The position numbers were made by a program, and so were the translations under genes. A stretch of 64,000 nt of DNA from Nocardioides sp. QY071 (GTDB taxonomy: Bacteria > Actinomycetota > Actinomycetes > Propionibacteriales > Nocardioidaceae), in the NCBI RefSeq assembly GCF_029961765.1, contig NZ_CP124681.1, forward strand, positions 1,550,001-1,614,000, given 5' to 3'. The notes under the pieces were generated by a model that was given only the letters and a program-made list of their open reading frames with translations, made no database searches and had not been told where the DNA came from. Positions 1 through 7,075 of the stretch are shown here, one piece after another (the stretch's first letter is position 1; every line of letters starts with the position of its first letter).

Positions 1-476
1 GCGCGCACGACCCGGTTGTCGTCGTCGGTGCAGACGTAGAAGTAGACGAGCCCGTCGGAGGCGAAGGCGGGGGAGACGGCCACGCCGAGCAGGCCGGCCT
101 CGCCGCCGGGCGCCGTCTCGGGGATGGTGCCGACCTCGACGACCTTGCCCTCCTCCTTCGTGGTCGCGCCGTTGCCGCCGACCTGTGGTGGGGTGATGAC
201 CAGGACCCGGCCGCTGTCGCGCTCGGTGACCACGGCGCGGCCGTCGGGCAGGAAGTCGATGCCCCACGGCGTCGCCAGCCCGCTGGCGACGGTGGCGACG
301 ACGTCCGGGACGCCGTCGATCGTGAAGATGACCTTGCCGTCGATGACCGAGCCGGTGGGGGCTGCGGTCGCGGTGCCCATCACCTCGACCTCGCTCACGT
401 TGCCGCCCTGGCCGCAGCCGGCCGCGACGAGGGCGAGTACGGCGAGCCCGGCCGCGGCGCGGGAGCGGCGCCTCAC
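1..476 (-). CDS. PQQ-dependent sugar dehydrogenase-like lipoprotein, 3' part outside window
   Basis: Partial gene running off the left edge. The N-terminus is a lipoprotein signal (basic start, hydrophobic stretch, lipobox LVAAGC around residue 20), so the protein is predicted to be anchored on the outer face of the membrane. After a linker come the first segments of the glucose/sorbosone dehydrogenase beta-propeller family: ASGLATPWGIDFLPDGRAVV and then GGEAGLLGVAVSPAFASDG. This family oxidises sugars or other alcohols with PQQ, or is structurally related to such enzymes; the substrate cannot be told. The GTG start overlaps the stop of the upstream hydrolase by 4 nt (GTGA), so the two genes are probably co-translated. 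The catalytic part lies outside the window. Confidence 0.85.
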   Translation of the reverse strand, partial: MRRRSRAAAGLAVLALVAAGCGQGGNVSEVEVMGTATAAPTGSVIDGKVIFTIDGVPDVVATVASGLATPWGIDFLPDGRAVVTERDSGRVLVITPPQVGGNGATTKEEGKVVEVGTIPETAPGGEAGLLGVAVSPAFASDGLVYFYVCTDDDNRVVR

Positions 477-1408
477 GACAGCTGCTCCAGGAACTCCAGC
501 AGCAGGCCGTGGACCCGCTCGGGCTGCTCGAGCTGGACGAAGTGGGAGCCGCGCAGCTCGACGTAGGTGCTGTCCTTGCCGGTCTCGCTGAGTCGTCGGG
601 AGGCGCTGGCCATGTCGCGGGCGCCGGCCAGGATGTCCCAGGTCGCCGAGACGAACATGGTCGGCACGGTGATCTGGCTCAGCCGCACCCGCGGGTGCTT
701 CGAGGTGCTGATCGCCAGGTGGGCGTACCAGTCGACCGGGGTCGTTGCGAACTCCTGCAGGCCGATCGCGGCCGCCTCGGGGTCGGCGACCGGGAACATG
801 AACCCGGTCCGGCCGAGCAGCCGGACCGTGCTCGCGTTGATCGGGAGGTGCCGGACCAGCGGGTTGACCGCCCGGCCGGCGTACTGCGCCACGCGGCAGG
901 CGTTGACGGTGACCGCGCGGGCGACCAGCCGCGGCAGGTGCAGCGGGCCGAGCATGGTGGCGAAGGTGTCGCCCGGGACGCCGCACATCGCGAAGATGCC
1001 GCGCACCCGCTCGGGATGGCGGTAGGTCATCTCGAAGGCGGTGTTGACGCCCATCGACCAGCCCATCAGGACCGCGCTGTCGATGCCGAAGTGGTCCATG
1101 ACGGACAGGCCGTCCTGCACGAAGTGCTCGATCTCGACGTGCTTCGGGTCGGCCGGGCGCTCCGAGCCGCCGACGCCGCGGTGGTTCCACGACACCACGC
1201 GTACGCCGCAGTCGGGCTCGAGCAGCCACGGCCACAGGTACGGGTTCGTGCCCAGTCCGTTGCAGAGCACGACGGTGGGCCCGTCGATCTCGCCGTCGGG
1301 GTCGTTCGTCCAGGCACGGACATGGGTCCCGTCGTCGGACAGGATGTCGCGGAAGGCGATCGACGCGGACCGGACGCGCTGTCCGGGCCGGGGAGCGGAG
1401 GTCGACAT
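473..1408 (-). CDS. alpha/beta hydrolase
   Basis: A 311-residue alpha/beta-hydrolase-fold protein. The first strand and oxyanion region read VVLCNGLGTNPYLWPWL, the HRGVG turn follows, and the nucleophile elbow is GWSMG. A late Asp (TWDILAG) and His (RGSHFVQLEQPE) complete a plausible Ser-Asp-His triad. No signal peptide is visible, so it is probably cytoplasmic. I chose the ATG at 1408 (MSTSAPRPGQ) because the 50 codons upstream are Arg-rich and do not look like protein. It is followed with a 4-nt overlap by the secreted sugar-dehydrogenase-like gene. The substrate is unknown; ester hydrolases, haloperoxidase-like and epoxide hydrolases share this pattern. Confidence 0.85.
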   Translation of the reverse strand: MSTSAPRPGQRVRSASIAFRDILSDDGTHVRAWTNDPDGEIDGPTVVLCNGLGTNPYLWPWLLEPDCGVRVVSWNHRGVGGSERPADPKHVEIEHFVQDGLSVMDHFGIDSAVLMGWSMGVNTAFEMTYRHPERVRGIFAMCGVPGDTFATMLGPLHLPRLVARAVTVNACRVAQYAGRAVNPLVRHLPINASTVRLLGRTGFMFPVADPEAAAIGLQEFATTPVDWYAHLAISTSKHPRVRLSQITVPTMFVSATWDILAGARDMASASRRLSETGKDSTYVELRGSHFVQLEQPERVHGLLLEFLEQLS

Positions 1409-1449
1409 GGCGTCGATTCTGCCGGACCCCGGGCCGTGGGGAGTGAACG

Positions 1450-1653
1450 TCAGGCGTGCAGCGAGACGGTGCCCTCGATCACAGGGGTACGACGGGCGTC
1501 TGCTCGGGCGGCGAGGAAGGCCTCGACGTCCTCGCGCTCGGCGCGGCGCTGGGTGCACGCGGTGAGCGCGATCATGGCGTTGCGGCGGGCCCGCTGCTGG
1601 AGTGCGACGGACCAGGTGTGGGCGAGACGGGACACGGACTCAGGCAGTGACAT
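1450..1653 (-). CDS. small conserved-looking hypothetical protein (67 aa)
   Basis: A 67-residue product beginning MSLPESVSRLAHTWSVALQQ and continuing with a helical, Arg/Ala-rich sequence that contains CTQRRAEREDVEAFLAARA. The composition is protein-like and the frame has a GGAG-type ribosome site upstream of the ATG. It lies between the hydrolase and the EamA exporter, all on the minus strand. I recognise no domain. The regular helix suggests a small cytoplasmic protein or regulator. Confidence 0.5.
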   Translation of the reverse strand: MSLPESVSRLAHTWSVALQQRARRNAMIALTACTQRRAEREDVEAFLAARADARRTPVIEGTVSLHA

Positions 1654-1719
1654 GGGGGTGTCAGCTCCGGATGGGGGAGGGCGGAGTACCGACACTACGA
1701 CCGGCGTGGGCGCCCCAGG

Positions 1720-2598
1720 TCACGTCGGAGTGACATCTGGGTGAACCTCAGCCCGGGTCGCCCGCGTGGCGCCCACGCTGGCGACCACCACACAGCCGAT
1801 CGCCGCCCACTGGACGGGTGCCAACGACTCGCCGACGACGGCCAGGCCGGCCAGGGCCGCGGCCGCCGGCTCGAGGCTCATCAGCACCCCGAACGTCGCC
1901 GCGGGCAGGGTCCGCAGCGCCGCCAGCTCGGCGCTGTAGGGCACCACCGAGCTGAGCAGGCCGACGGCGGCGCCGAGCAGCAGCACCCGCTGGTCGGCCA
2001 GGTCGGCGGTGTCCACGGTCAGCAGCAGCGGGGTCAGCAGGGCCACGGCGACCAGGCTGGCGAGCGCCAGCCCGTCGATGCCCTCCCACCGCCGGCCGGT
2101 GGCCGCACTGGAGAGGATGTAGCCGGACCACGCCGCCCCGGCGAGGACGGCGTACAGGATGCCGAGGGGGTCGAGGTGCCCGCGCTCGAAGCCCAGCAGC
2201 AGCACCCCGAGTCCGGCCAGGACCACCCAGCCCAGATCGCGGGGACGCCGGAAGCCGACCGCCGCGAGGACCAGCGGGCCGATGAACTCGATGGTGACCG
2301 CGACGCCGATCGGGATCCGCGAGAACGACTGGTAGATGCCCCAGTTCATCGCGCCGAGGCAGGCGCCGTACCGCGCCGCGACCAGCCAGTCCTCGCGGCT
2401 GCGACCACGCAGCCGGGGCCGCGCCCACAGCATCAGCACCAGCGAGCTGGTCGCCAGCCGCAGCCACACCACGCCGTTGGGAGCGATGTCGTCGAAGAGC
2501 AGCTTCGCGAAGCCGGCACCGAGCTGGACCGAGCCGATCCCGAGCAGGACCAGCCCGATCGCCACCCCGAGGGGCGGGCCGTGGCGGGGTGTGGTCAC
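1720..2598 (-). CDS. EamA/DMT-family transporter (RhtA-like)
   Basis: A 292-residue integral membrane protein with about ten hydrophobic segments arranged as two EamA halves. The first half includes GAGFAKLLFDDIAPNGVVWLRLA and the second PYSAELAALRTLPAATFGVLMSLEPA, separated by short basic loops. These are hallmarks of drug/metabolite transporters of the threonine/homoserine exporter RhtA group, which export amino acids or small metabolites. I chose the GTG at 2598 (VTTPRHGPPLG), directly before the first membrane segment; the open frame upstream comes from the antisense of a neighbouring gene. Substrate unknown. Confidence 0.85.
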   Translation of the reverse strand: MTTPRHGPPLGVAIGLVLLGIGSVQLGAGFAKLLFDDIAPNGVVWLRLATSSLVLMLWARPRLRGRSREDWLVAARYGACLGAMNWGIYQSFSRIPIGVAVTIEFIGPLVLAAVGFRRPRDLGWVVLAGLGVLLLGFERGHLDPLGILYAVLAGAAWSGYILSSAATGRRWEGIDGLALASLVAVALLTPLLLTVDTADLADQRVLLLGAAVGLLSSVVPYSAELAALRTLPAATFGVLMSLEPAAAALAGLAVVGESLAPVQWAAIGCVVVASVGATRATRAEVHPDVTPT

Positions 2599-2627
2599 CC
2601 GCAGAAGGTAGGACGTCTCGGTGGAAA

Positions 2628-2668
2628 GCGACGAACCGCCGGCCCCCCACGGGCCGGCGGTTCGTCGC
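2628..2668 (-). terminator. 18-bp perfect hairpin terminator
   Basis: Arms 2628-2645 and 2651-2668 pair perfectly around the 5-nt loop CCCAC. It sits just after the stop of the secreted protein gene at 2715. The core (CGAACCGCCGGCCC, loop CCCAC) is repeated after the second paralogue at 4782-4816. Confidence 0.8.
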
Positions 2669-2714
2669 CCCCTCGGGGCGTGGTGGACTGCCTGGACTGT
2701 CTGGACTACCTGGA

Positions 2715-4655
2715 CTACTTGGCGGCGACGATGCCGTCGACGGTGACCTTGCGGCCGTCCTTGCTGACGACCTTGATCTTGAGAGTGCCGGTCTGGACGC
2801 TGCCGAGGTCGAGGACCGGGACGGTGACCTGGCCGGCCTTGCCCTTGAGGTTGATGGTCTTGACGACGGTGCCGTTCCAGTAGACCTTGACCTTGCCGCC
2901 CTTCTTGGCCTTCGCGACGATCAGGTCGACGTGACGGGCCTGGACGCCGGCGAGCGTCAGCTTGCGGTTCTTCTTCTTGGTGACGGTGGCGGTGTTGTTG
3001 AAAGCGCCGGCCTTGGCGATGCGCTTCCACTTCTTGCCGCTCAGGGCGGTGTCGTCGAGCGGGACGGTGGTGCAGCGCTCGGTGGAGCGGAAGCCGAGGT
3101 TGCCCGCCTTGTCGGTGCCCTGGGCCTGGAAGCAGTAGGTGCTGCCGAAGGCGCCGGCGAAGGGCTGGGAGGTGGTGGTGACGTTGTTGGCGATCACCTG
3201 CTGGGCTCCGAAGCCGGTGTTCCAGGCCGCGGAGCGGACCATGACGTCGGTGCTCTTGACACCCGAGAGGGAGTCGGTGACGTTCCAGGCGACGTCGAAG
3301 CCCGGCGCGCTGACCGGTCCGCCGGGGGCGGTGATCGTGGCGATGGGGCCGGCGATGTCGAGGAAGTCGGCCTGGACGTAGGAGTTGAAGCCGTTCGAGA
3401 CGATTCCGACGGCGACAGCGTTGCCCTCGCGGTCCATGTCGGCGGCGAACGAGCCGTTGGCGGCGCCGGCGTCGTACTGGCCCCACGGGAGCACCGGGTT
3501 GGTGTGGTGGCGCACCGTGAGCTGGTCGGCGTCGTTGTGGACGACGACCTGGTCGGCACCGTCGGAGACCAGGCTCACGTGTGCCTGGCTGGTGATCGTC
3601 TTGGGCTCGGCGATGGCGGCGGTGCCGAAGCCCTGGCCGGGCTTGGCCACGGCGGCGCGGATCACGTAGGTGTTCCCGTTCTCGAAGGCGGTCCAGGTGG
3701 CCTGCAGGGTGCCGTTCGGGCTGACCGCCAGGTCGCGGTACGACGTGCCGACGCCGGTCGGGGAGACCAGCTCGACGTTGCCGAGCGTGCCGTTGGGGCT
3801 GACCCGGACCACCAGGGCCCGGGTCTTGGCGGCCTCGATGCCGCCGAACATCACGGCTCCGCTCCCGTCGTCGGCCAGCTCCGCCTCGGTCTCGTTCTGG
3901 GTGTCGCCGAGCCAGACGATCGGCTTCGGGCCGAGCCAGCCCACCGCTGCGTTGCGCCGGGTGACCATGATCGTGTCCTCGCCGCTCTCGTTGTCGTAGT
4001 ACGACAGCAGGACGTCACCCGCCGGGTTCACGTCGAGCGACGGGTCGAAGGTGTGGTAGCCGAAGTTGTCGACGACAGGGGTGCCGCCCTTGGCCCACAC
4101 CGAGGTCTGGATCCGGTCCGCGCCGCTGTGCTCGGTGTCGAAGGCGGCGTGCACGCGTCCGGTCGCGTCCATCCCGGCGTCGATGGAGTCGATCGTCGTG
4201 ATGTCGGTGCTCGCGCTGAGCAGCGTGGAGCCGTCCCAGGTGCCATTGGGGAGGTAGCGCGACGCGCGCACCTTCTGCTCGCCGCCGGTCGTCTGGTTCC
4301 ACACGACGGCGAGGTCGCCGTTGTCGTTGGCGACGGCGTGGGCGTCGTGGGCGTCGGTGACCGGTGCGGCCGTCACCTGCTTCGGCGGGCCCCAGACACC
4401 GTCGTTGGCGACGGCGGCGTACACCTTGGTGCCGCCGACGACCGGCCGGGTCCACGCGGCGAGCGCGTCACCGGAGCCGAAGGCCACGACGTCGACCGAG
4501 CTCGGAACGTCGCCGAAGTTGCTGATGTTGCCGCTGTCGATGCCGCCCACTGCCTGGGCGGGGCTTCCGGTGAGGCCGAGGGTGCCGACGGCGATGGCCG
4601 CGGTCGTCAGGCCGAGGATCCGCGTGCGGATCGAGGTGCTCTTCGTGGTGTTCAT
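2715..4655 (-). CDS. secreted beta-propeller-like protein with conserved C-terminal basic domain (paralogue 1)
   Basis: A 646-residue exported protein. The N-terminus has a Sec signal (TRILGLTTAAIAVGTLGLTG, cleavage near AQA-VGG). Residues about 45-430 hold repeated 45-60-residue blocks with AxW/DxxG patterns (VVWNQTTGG, LLSYYDNESGE, QATWTAFENG), suggesting a beta-propeller. An Ig-like segment follows (GPVSAPGFDVAWNVTDSLSG...YCFQAQGTDKAGN) with a likely disulfide pair. The last ~110 residues from ALSGKKWKRIAKAG onward are Lys-rich and nearly identical to the neighbour at 4842-6743. RBS AGGAGA precedes the ATG. Function unknown; adhesion or a cell-wall role is possible but is inference. Confidence 0.8.
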   Translation of the reverse strand: MNTTKSTSIRTRILGLTTAAIAVGTLGLTGSPAQAVGGIDSGNISNFGDVPSSVDVVAFGSGDALAAWTRPVVGGTKVYAAVANDGVWGPPKQVTAAPVTDAHDAHAVANDNGDLAVVWNQTTGGEQKVRASRYLPNGTWDGSTLLSASTDITTIDSIDAGMDATGRVHAAFDTEHSGADRIQTSVWAKGGTPVVDNFGYHTFDPSLDVNPAGDVLLSYYDNESGEDTIMVTRRNAAVGWLGPKPIVWLGDTQNETEAELADDGSGAVMFGGIEAAKTRALVVRVSPNGTLGNVELVSPTGVGTSYRDLAVSPNGTLQATWTAFENGNTYVIRAAVAKPGQGFGTAAIAEPKTITSQAHVSLVSDGADQVVVHNDADQLTVRHHTNPVLPWGQYDAGAANGSFAADMDREGNAVAVGIVSNGFNSYVQADFLDIAGPIATITAPGGPVSAPGFDVAWNVTDSLSGVKSTDVMVRSAAWNTGFGAQQVIANNVTTTSQPFAGAFGSTYCFQAQGTDKAGNLGFRSTERCTTVPLDDTALSGKKWKRIAKAGAFNNTATVTKKKNRKLTLAGVQARHVDLIVAKAKKGGKVKVYWNGTVVKTINLKGKAGQVTVPVLDLGSVQTGTLKIKVVSKDGRKVTVDGIVAAK

Positions 4656-4700
4656 GGTCTTCTCCTGTGAGTGGCGGGCGGGCCCGGTTCGTGGTGCGTT

Positions 4701-4735
4701 GGGAGTAGGAGCAGGCGGCGGGCGAGACCTTGCAG
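4701..4735 (-). promoter_or_regulatory. shared upstream box of the secreted paralogue 1
   Basis: On the coding strand this reads CTGCAAGGT, 12 nt, CTGCTCCTACTCCC. The same two words with the same 12-nt spacing lie upstream of the second paralogue (6776-6810). Both lie 30-80 nt before the start codon. It is a promoter or regulator site common to both genes. Confidence 0.55.
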
Positions 4736-4781
4736 GTTTTCCGGCGAGTTCTCGGGCGGGACTGTCGTCGCCGGAGATGAC

Positions 4782-4816
4782 ACGAACCGCCGGCCCCCCA
4801 CGGGCCGGCGGTTCGT
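4782..4816 (-). terminator. 15-bp hairpin terminator, copy of the one at 2628
   Basis: Arms 4782-4796 and 4802-4816 pair perfectly around the loop CCCAC. The sequence is the same as the terminator of paralogue 1, so the duplication that made the two genes extended past the stop codon. Confidence 0.8.
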
Positions 4817-4841
4817 CGCCCCTCGGGGGCGGAAGGTGGAG

Positions 4842-6743
4842 CTACTTGGCGACGACGATGCCGTCGACGGTGACCTTGCGGCCGTTCTTGCTGACGACCT
4901 TGATCTTGAGGGTGCCGGTCTGGACGCTGCCGAGGTCGAGGACCGGGACGGTGACCTGGCCGGTGCCCTTGAGGCTGACCTTCTTGACCAGGTGGCCGTT
5001 CCAGAGGACCTTGACCTTGCCGCCCTTCTTCGCCTTGGTGAGCAGGAGCGAGAGGTGGCGGGCCTGGACGCCGGAGAGGGTGAGCGTGCGGCCCTTCTTC
5101 TTGGTCACGGTGGCGGTGTTGTTGAACGCGCCGGCCTTGGCGATCCGCTTCCACTTCTTGCCGCTCAGGGCGGTGTCGTCGAGCGGGACCGTGGTGCAGC
5201 GCTTCGGCGTGGTCGTCGCGTTCCCGGAGGTGTCGGTGGCCCGGGCCTGGAAGCAGTAGCTGGTGCCGAGAACGGCCGGGAAGGCGGCCGAGGTGCCCGG
5301 GGCGTTGTCGATCACGACCGCCGGAGCGCCGTGCTGCGCCTGGTTCCAGGCGGCCGTGGTCGCGTAGATGTCGGTCCCGGGCTGCAGGCCGGAGAGGGAG
5401 TCGGTGACCGACCACGCCAACGGGATCGACGTGGACATCGTGGTGGCGGCACCGGGCTGGCTGAGCGTGACCGCCGGACTGCCGGCGTCGAGGAAGCGGG
5501 CGAACGCGCCCTCGAGCGGCTTGAGGCCGATCGTGACCAGGTTGCCTCCGGCGTCGACGTCGGCGGCGGTGTCCGGCAGGTAGCCCTGCTCGGTGCTGAC
5601 CGGTGCGAACGGCTGGACCTGGGACGTGCGGTAGTGCGTCACCACTCGGCTGTTGCCGCTGTGCTGGATGGCGCGCAGACCGCCCTCGCCGGCGAGGGCG
5701 ATCGGCCGCTGGGCGTCAGGGAGGGTTCCGGTGAGCGTCGCCGGGGTGCCCGGGTAGGCGCCGTCAGCCGCGCTGGCGTAGCGGATCGACTTCGTGCCGT
5801 CCTTCGTCACGACGTAGGCGAACAGTGCCTTCCCCTCGTCGTCGATGTCGACGCTCGGCTCCGATGCGAAGTCCTCGTCGAGGGAGACGAGGTGACCGGG
5901 CAGCGCCGTACCGTCGGCGAGGACCGGGCTGGTCTCGGCCCGGTAGTAGGCGTTGGACACCACCGAGTAGATGACCTGGCCCTTGCCGTTCTCGCTGATC
6001 GCGACGTCGGCAGCCGAGGCGATGTTGCCGGAGTTGGAGGTGCTGTCGCCGAGGTTCCAGCCCTGACCGGGCGTACGGCGGCTCACCGTCATCACGTCGT
6101 TGATCAGGCCGGTGTAGTTGTAGGCGATCAGCGCCTCACCCTTGGAGTTCACGTCCAGGGCAGGGTTCCAGGCATCGCTCTCGGAGAGCGTCTTCGGCGC
6201 TCCCGGGCCGGCACCTTGCGGCCACTCCGTCACGAGCAGCTTGTTGTCGATGTTCTCGCCGTCGACCGTGGCGGCCGCAATGACCAGGCCGTCGCCGGCG
6301 ACCCCGAGCTGCGGCTGCCCGACGACTTCGGTGCCGGAGGGCGTCATCAGGTTCAGCCCGGTCCAGCTCGCCGGACCGACCTGTCGGCTGACCCGCAGGC
6401 GATCGACGCCGCCGACGTTCTCGACCCAGCCGACGGCAGCGGCGCCCTGGCCGTTGCTGGCCAGCACGAGCTTCGTCGCGTCGACGTCGCTGCGGACGAC
6501 GGCGTGCCCGGACCAGACGCCGTCGGTGGCCGTGTAGGCGTGGACCGCGCCGTCGATGATGGCGGCCGCGACGGCGTCGCCGTCGCCGGTCGACACCACG
6601 TCGACGTCGGTCATCGCCCCGTTGGGGAAGGGGACCTTCGTCGAGGTCTTCCACGCGTCGGCGTCGGCCGGGGTGGCGAGACCGAGGGTCAGGGTGCCGA
6701 CGGCGAGTGCTGCGGTGGTGAGTCCGAGAAGCTGGGTACGCAT
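4842..6743 (-). CDS. secreted beta-propeller-like protein with conserved C-terminal basic domain (paralogue 2)
   Basis: A 633-residue exported protein with a Sec signal (QLLGLTTAALAVGTLTLGLA, cleavage near ADA). The middle part has propeller-like repeats (GQGAAAVGWVENVGGVDRLR, GEALIAYNYTG, GKALFAYVVTKDG) and an Ig-like segment ending YCFQARATDTSGN. From VPLDDTALSGKKWKRIAKAG to the end it is nearly identical to paralogue 1, whereas the front parts have diverged strongly. The start is supported by GAAAGG upstream. The divergent LuxR/LAL gene at 7076 makes that regulator a candidate controller. Function unknown. Confidence 0.8.
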   Translation of the reverse strand: MRTQLLGLTTAALAVGTLTLGLATPADADAWKTSTKVPFPNGAMTDVDVVSTGDGDAVAAAIIDGAVHAYTATDGVWSGHAVVRSDVDATKLVLASNGQGAAAVGWVENVGGVDRLRVSRQVGPASWTGLNLMTPSGTEVVGQPQLGVAGDGLVIAAATVDGENIDNKLLVTEWPQGAGPGAPKTLSESDAWNPALDVNSKGEALIAYNYTGLINDVMTVSRRTPGQGWNLGDSTSNSGNIASAADVAISENGKGQVIYSVVSNAYYRAETSPVLADGTALPGHLVSLDEDFASEPSVDIDDEGKALFAYVVTKDGTKSIRYASAADGAYPGTPATLTGTLPDAQRPIALAGEGGLRAIQHSGNSRVVTHYRTSQVQPFAPVSTEQGYLPDTAADVDAGGNLVTIGLKPLEGAFARFLDAGSPAVTLSQPGAATTMSTSIPLAWSVTDSLSGLQPGTDIYATTAAWNQAQHGAPAVVIDNAPGTSAAFPAVLGTSYCFQARATDTSGNATTTPKRCTTVPLDDTALSGKKWKRIAKAGAFNNTATVTKKKGRTLTLSGVQARHLSLLLTKAKKGGKVKVLWNGHLVKKVSLKGTGQVTVPVLDLGSVQTGTLKIKVVSKNGRKVTVDGIVVAK

Positions 6744-6775
6744 GGTGCTGCCTTTCGCGGAGGGGGGTGTTCGAC

Positions 6776-6810
6776 GGGAGTAGGAGCAGCCCGCCGGCAG
6801 GACCTTGCAG
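6776..6810 (-). promoter_or_regulatory. shared upstream box of the secreted paralogue 2
   Basis: CTGCAAGGT, 12 nt, CTGCTCCTACTCCC on the coding strand, matching 4701-4735 in both words and spacing. It lies in the 332-nt gap (6744-7075) between the divergent secreted protein and LAL regulator genes. Besides this box the gap holds only the dispersed repeat at 6956-7015 and the regulator's -10 box. Confidence 0.55.
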
Positions 6811-6955
6811 ATTTCCGAGAACTTCCTTCAGCGGAGATCCGGTGCGGCCCGGTGACACCTACGTTCGTCCCGGCGGCGGTTCCGCCACATCCGCGCGCAC
6901 CACGCAACCAACGCCCCGCACCACGGAGCCAACACGGAGCCAAGACCTGGCGAGA

Positions 6956-7015
6956 GGTTTCGAGACGCGTCGCCCGCCCCTCGCAGGCTCGGGCCGAGCC
7001 GATCGCTCCTCAACC
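6956..7015. repeat. dispersed palindromic element, copy A
   Basis: Starts GGTTTCGAGACG and ends GCTCCTCAACC, with a variable GC-rich middle. Other copies are at 21779, 29692, 40724 and 58454. Here it lies between divergent genes, upstream of the LAL regulator. Confidence 0.6.
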
Positions 7016-7075
7016 CGCCGCCGTGTTGCACGCGTTCGCAGGCTCACGAGCGGCGGCGCCGCCTACGATGCCGAC

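Noticed and set aside
2589-4670. Plus-strand open frame of about 690 codons opposite secreted paralogue 1
   Set aside because: The minus strand has signal peptide, domains, RBS and terminator; the plus frame is Asp/Gly/Val-rich shadow.
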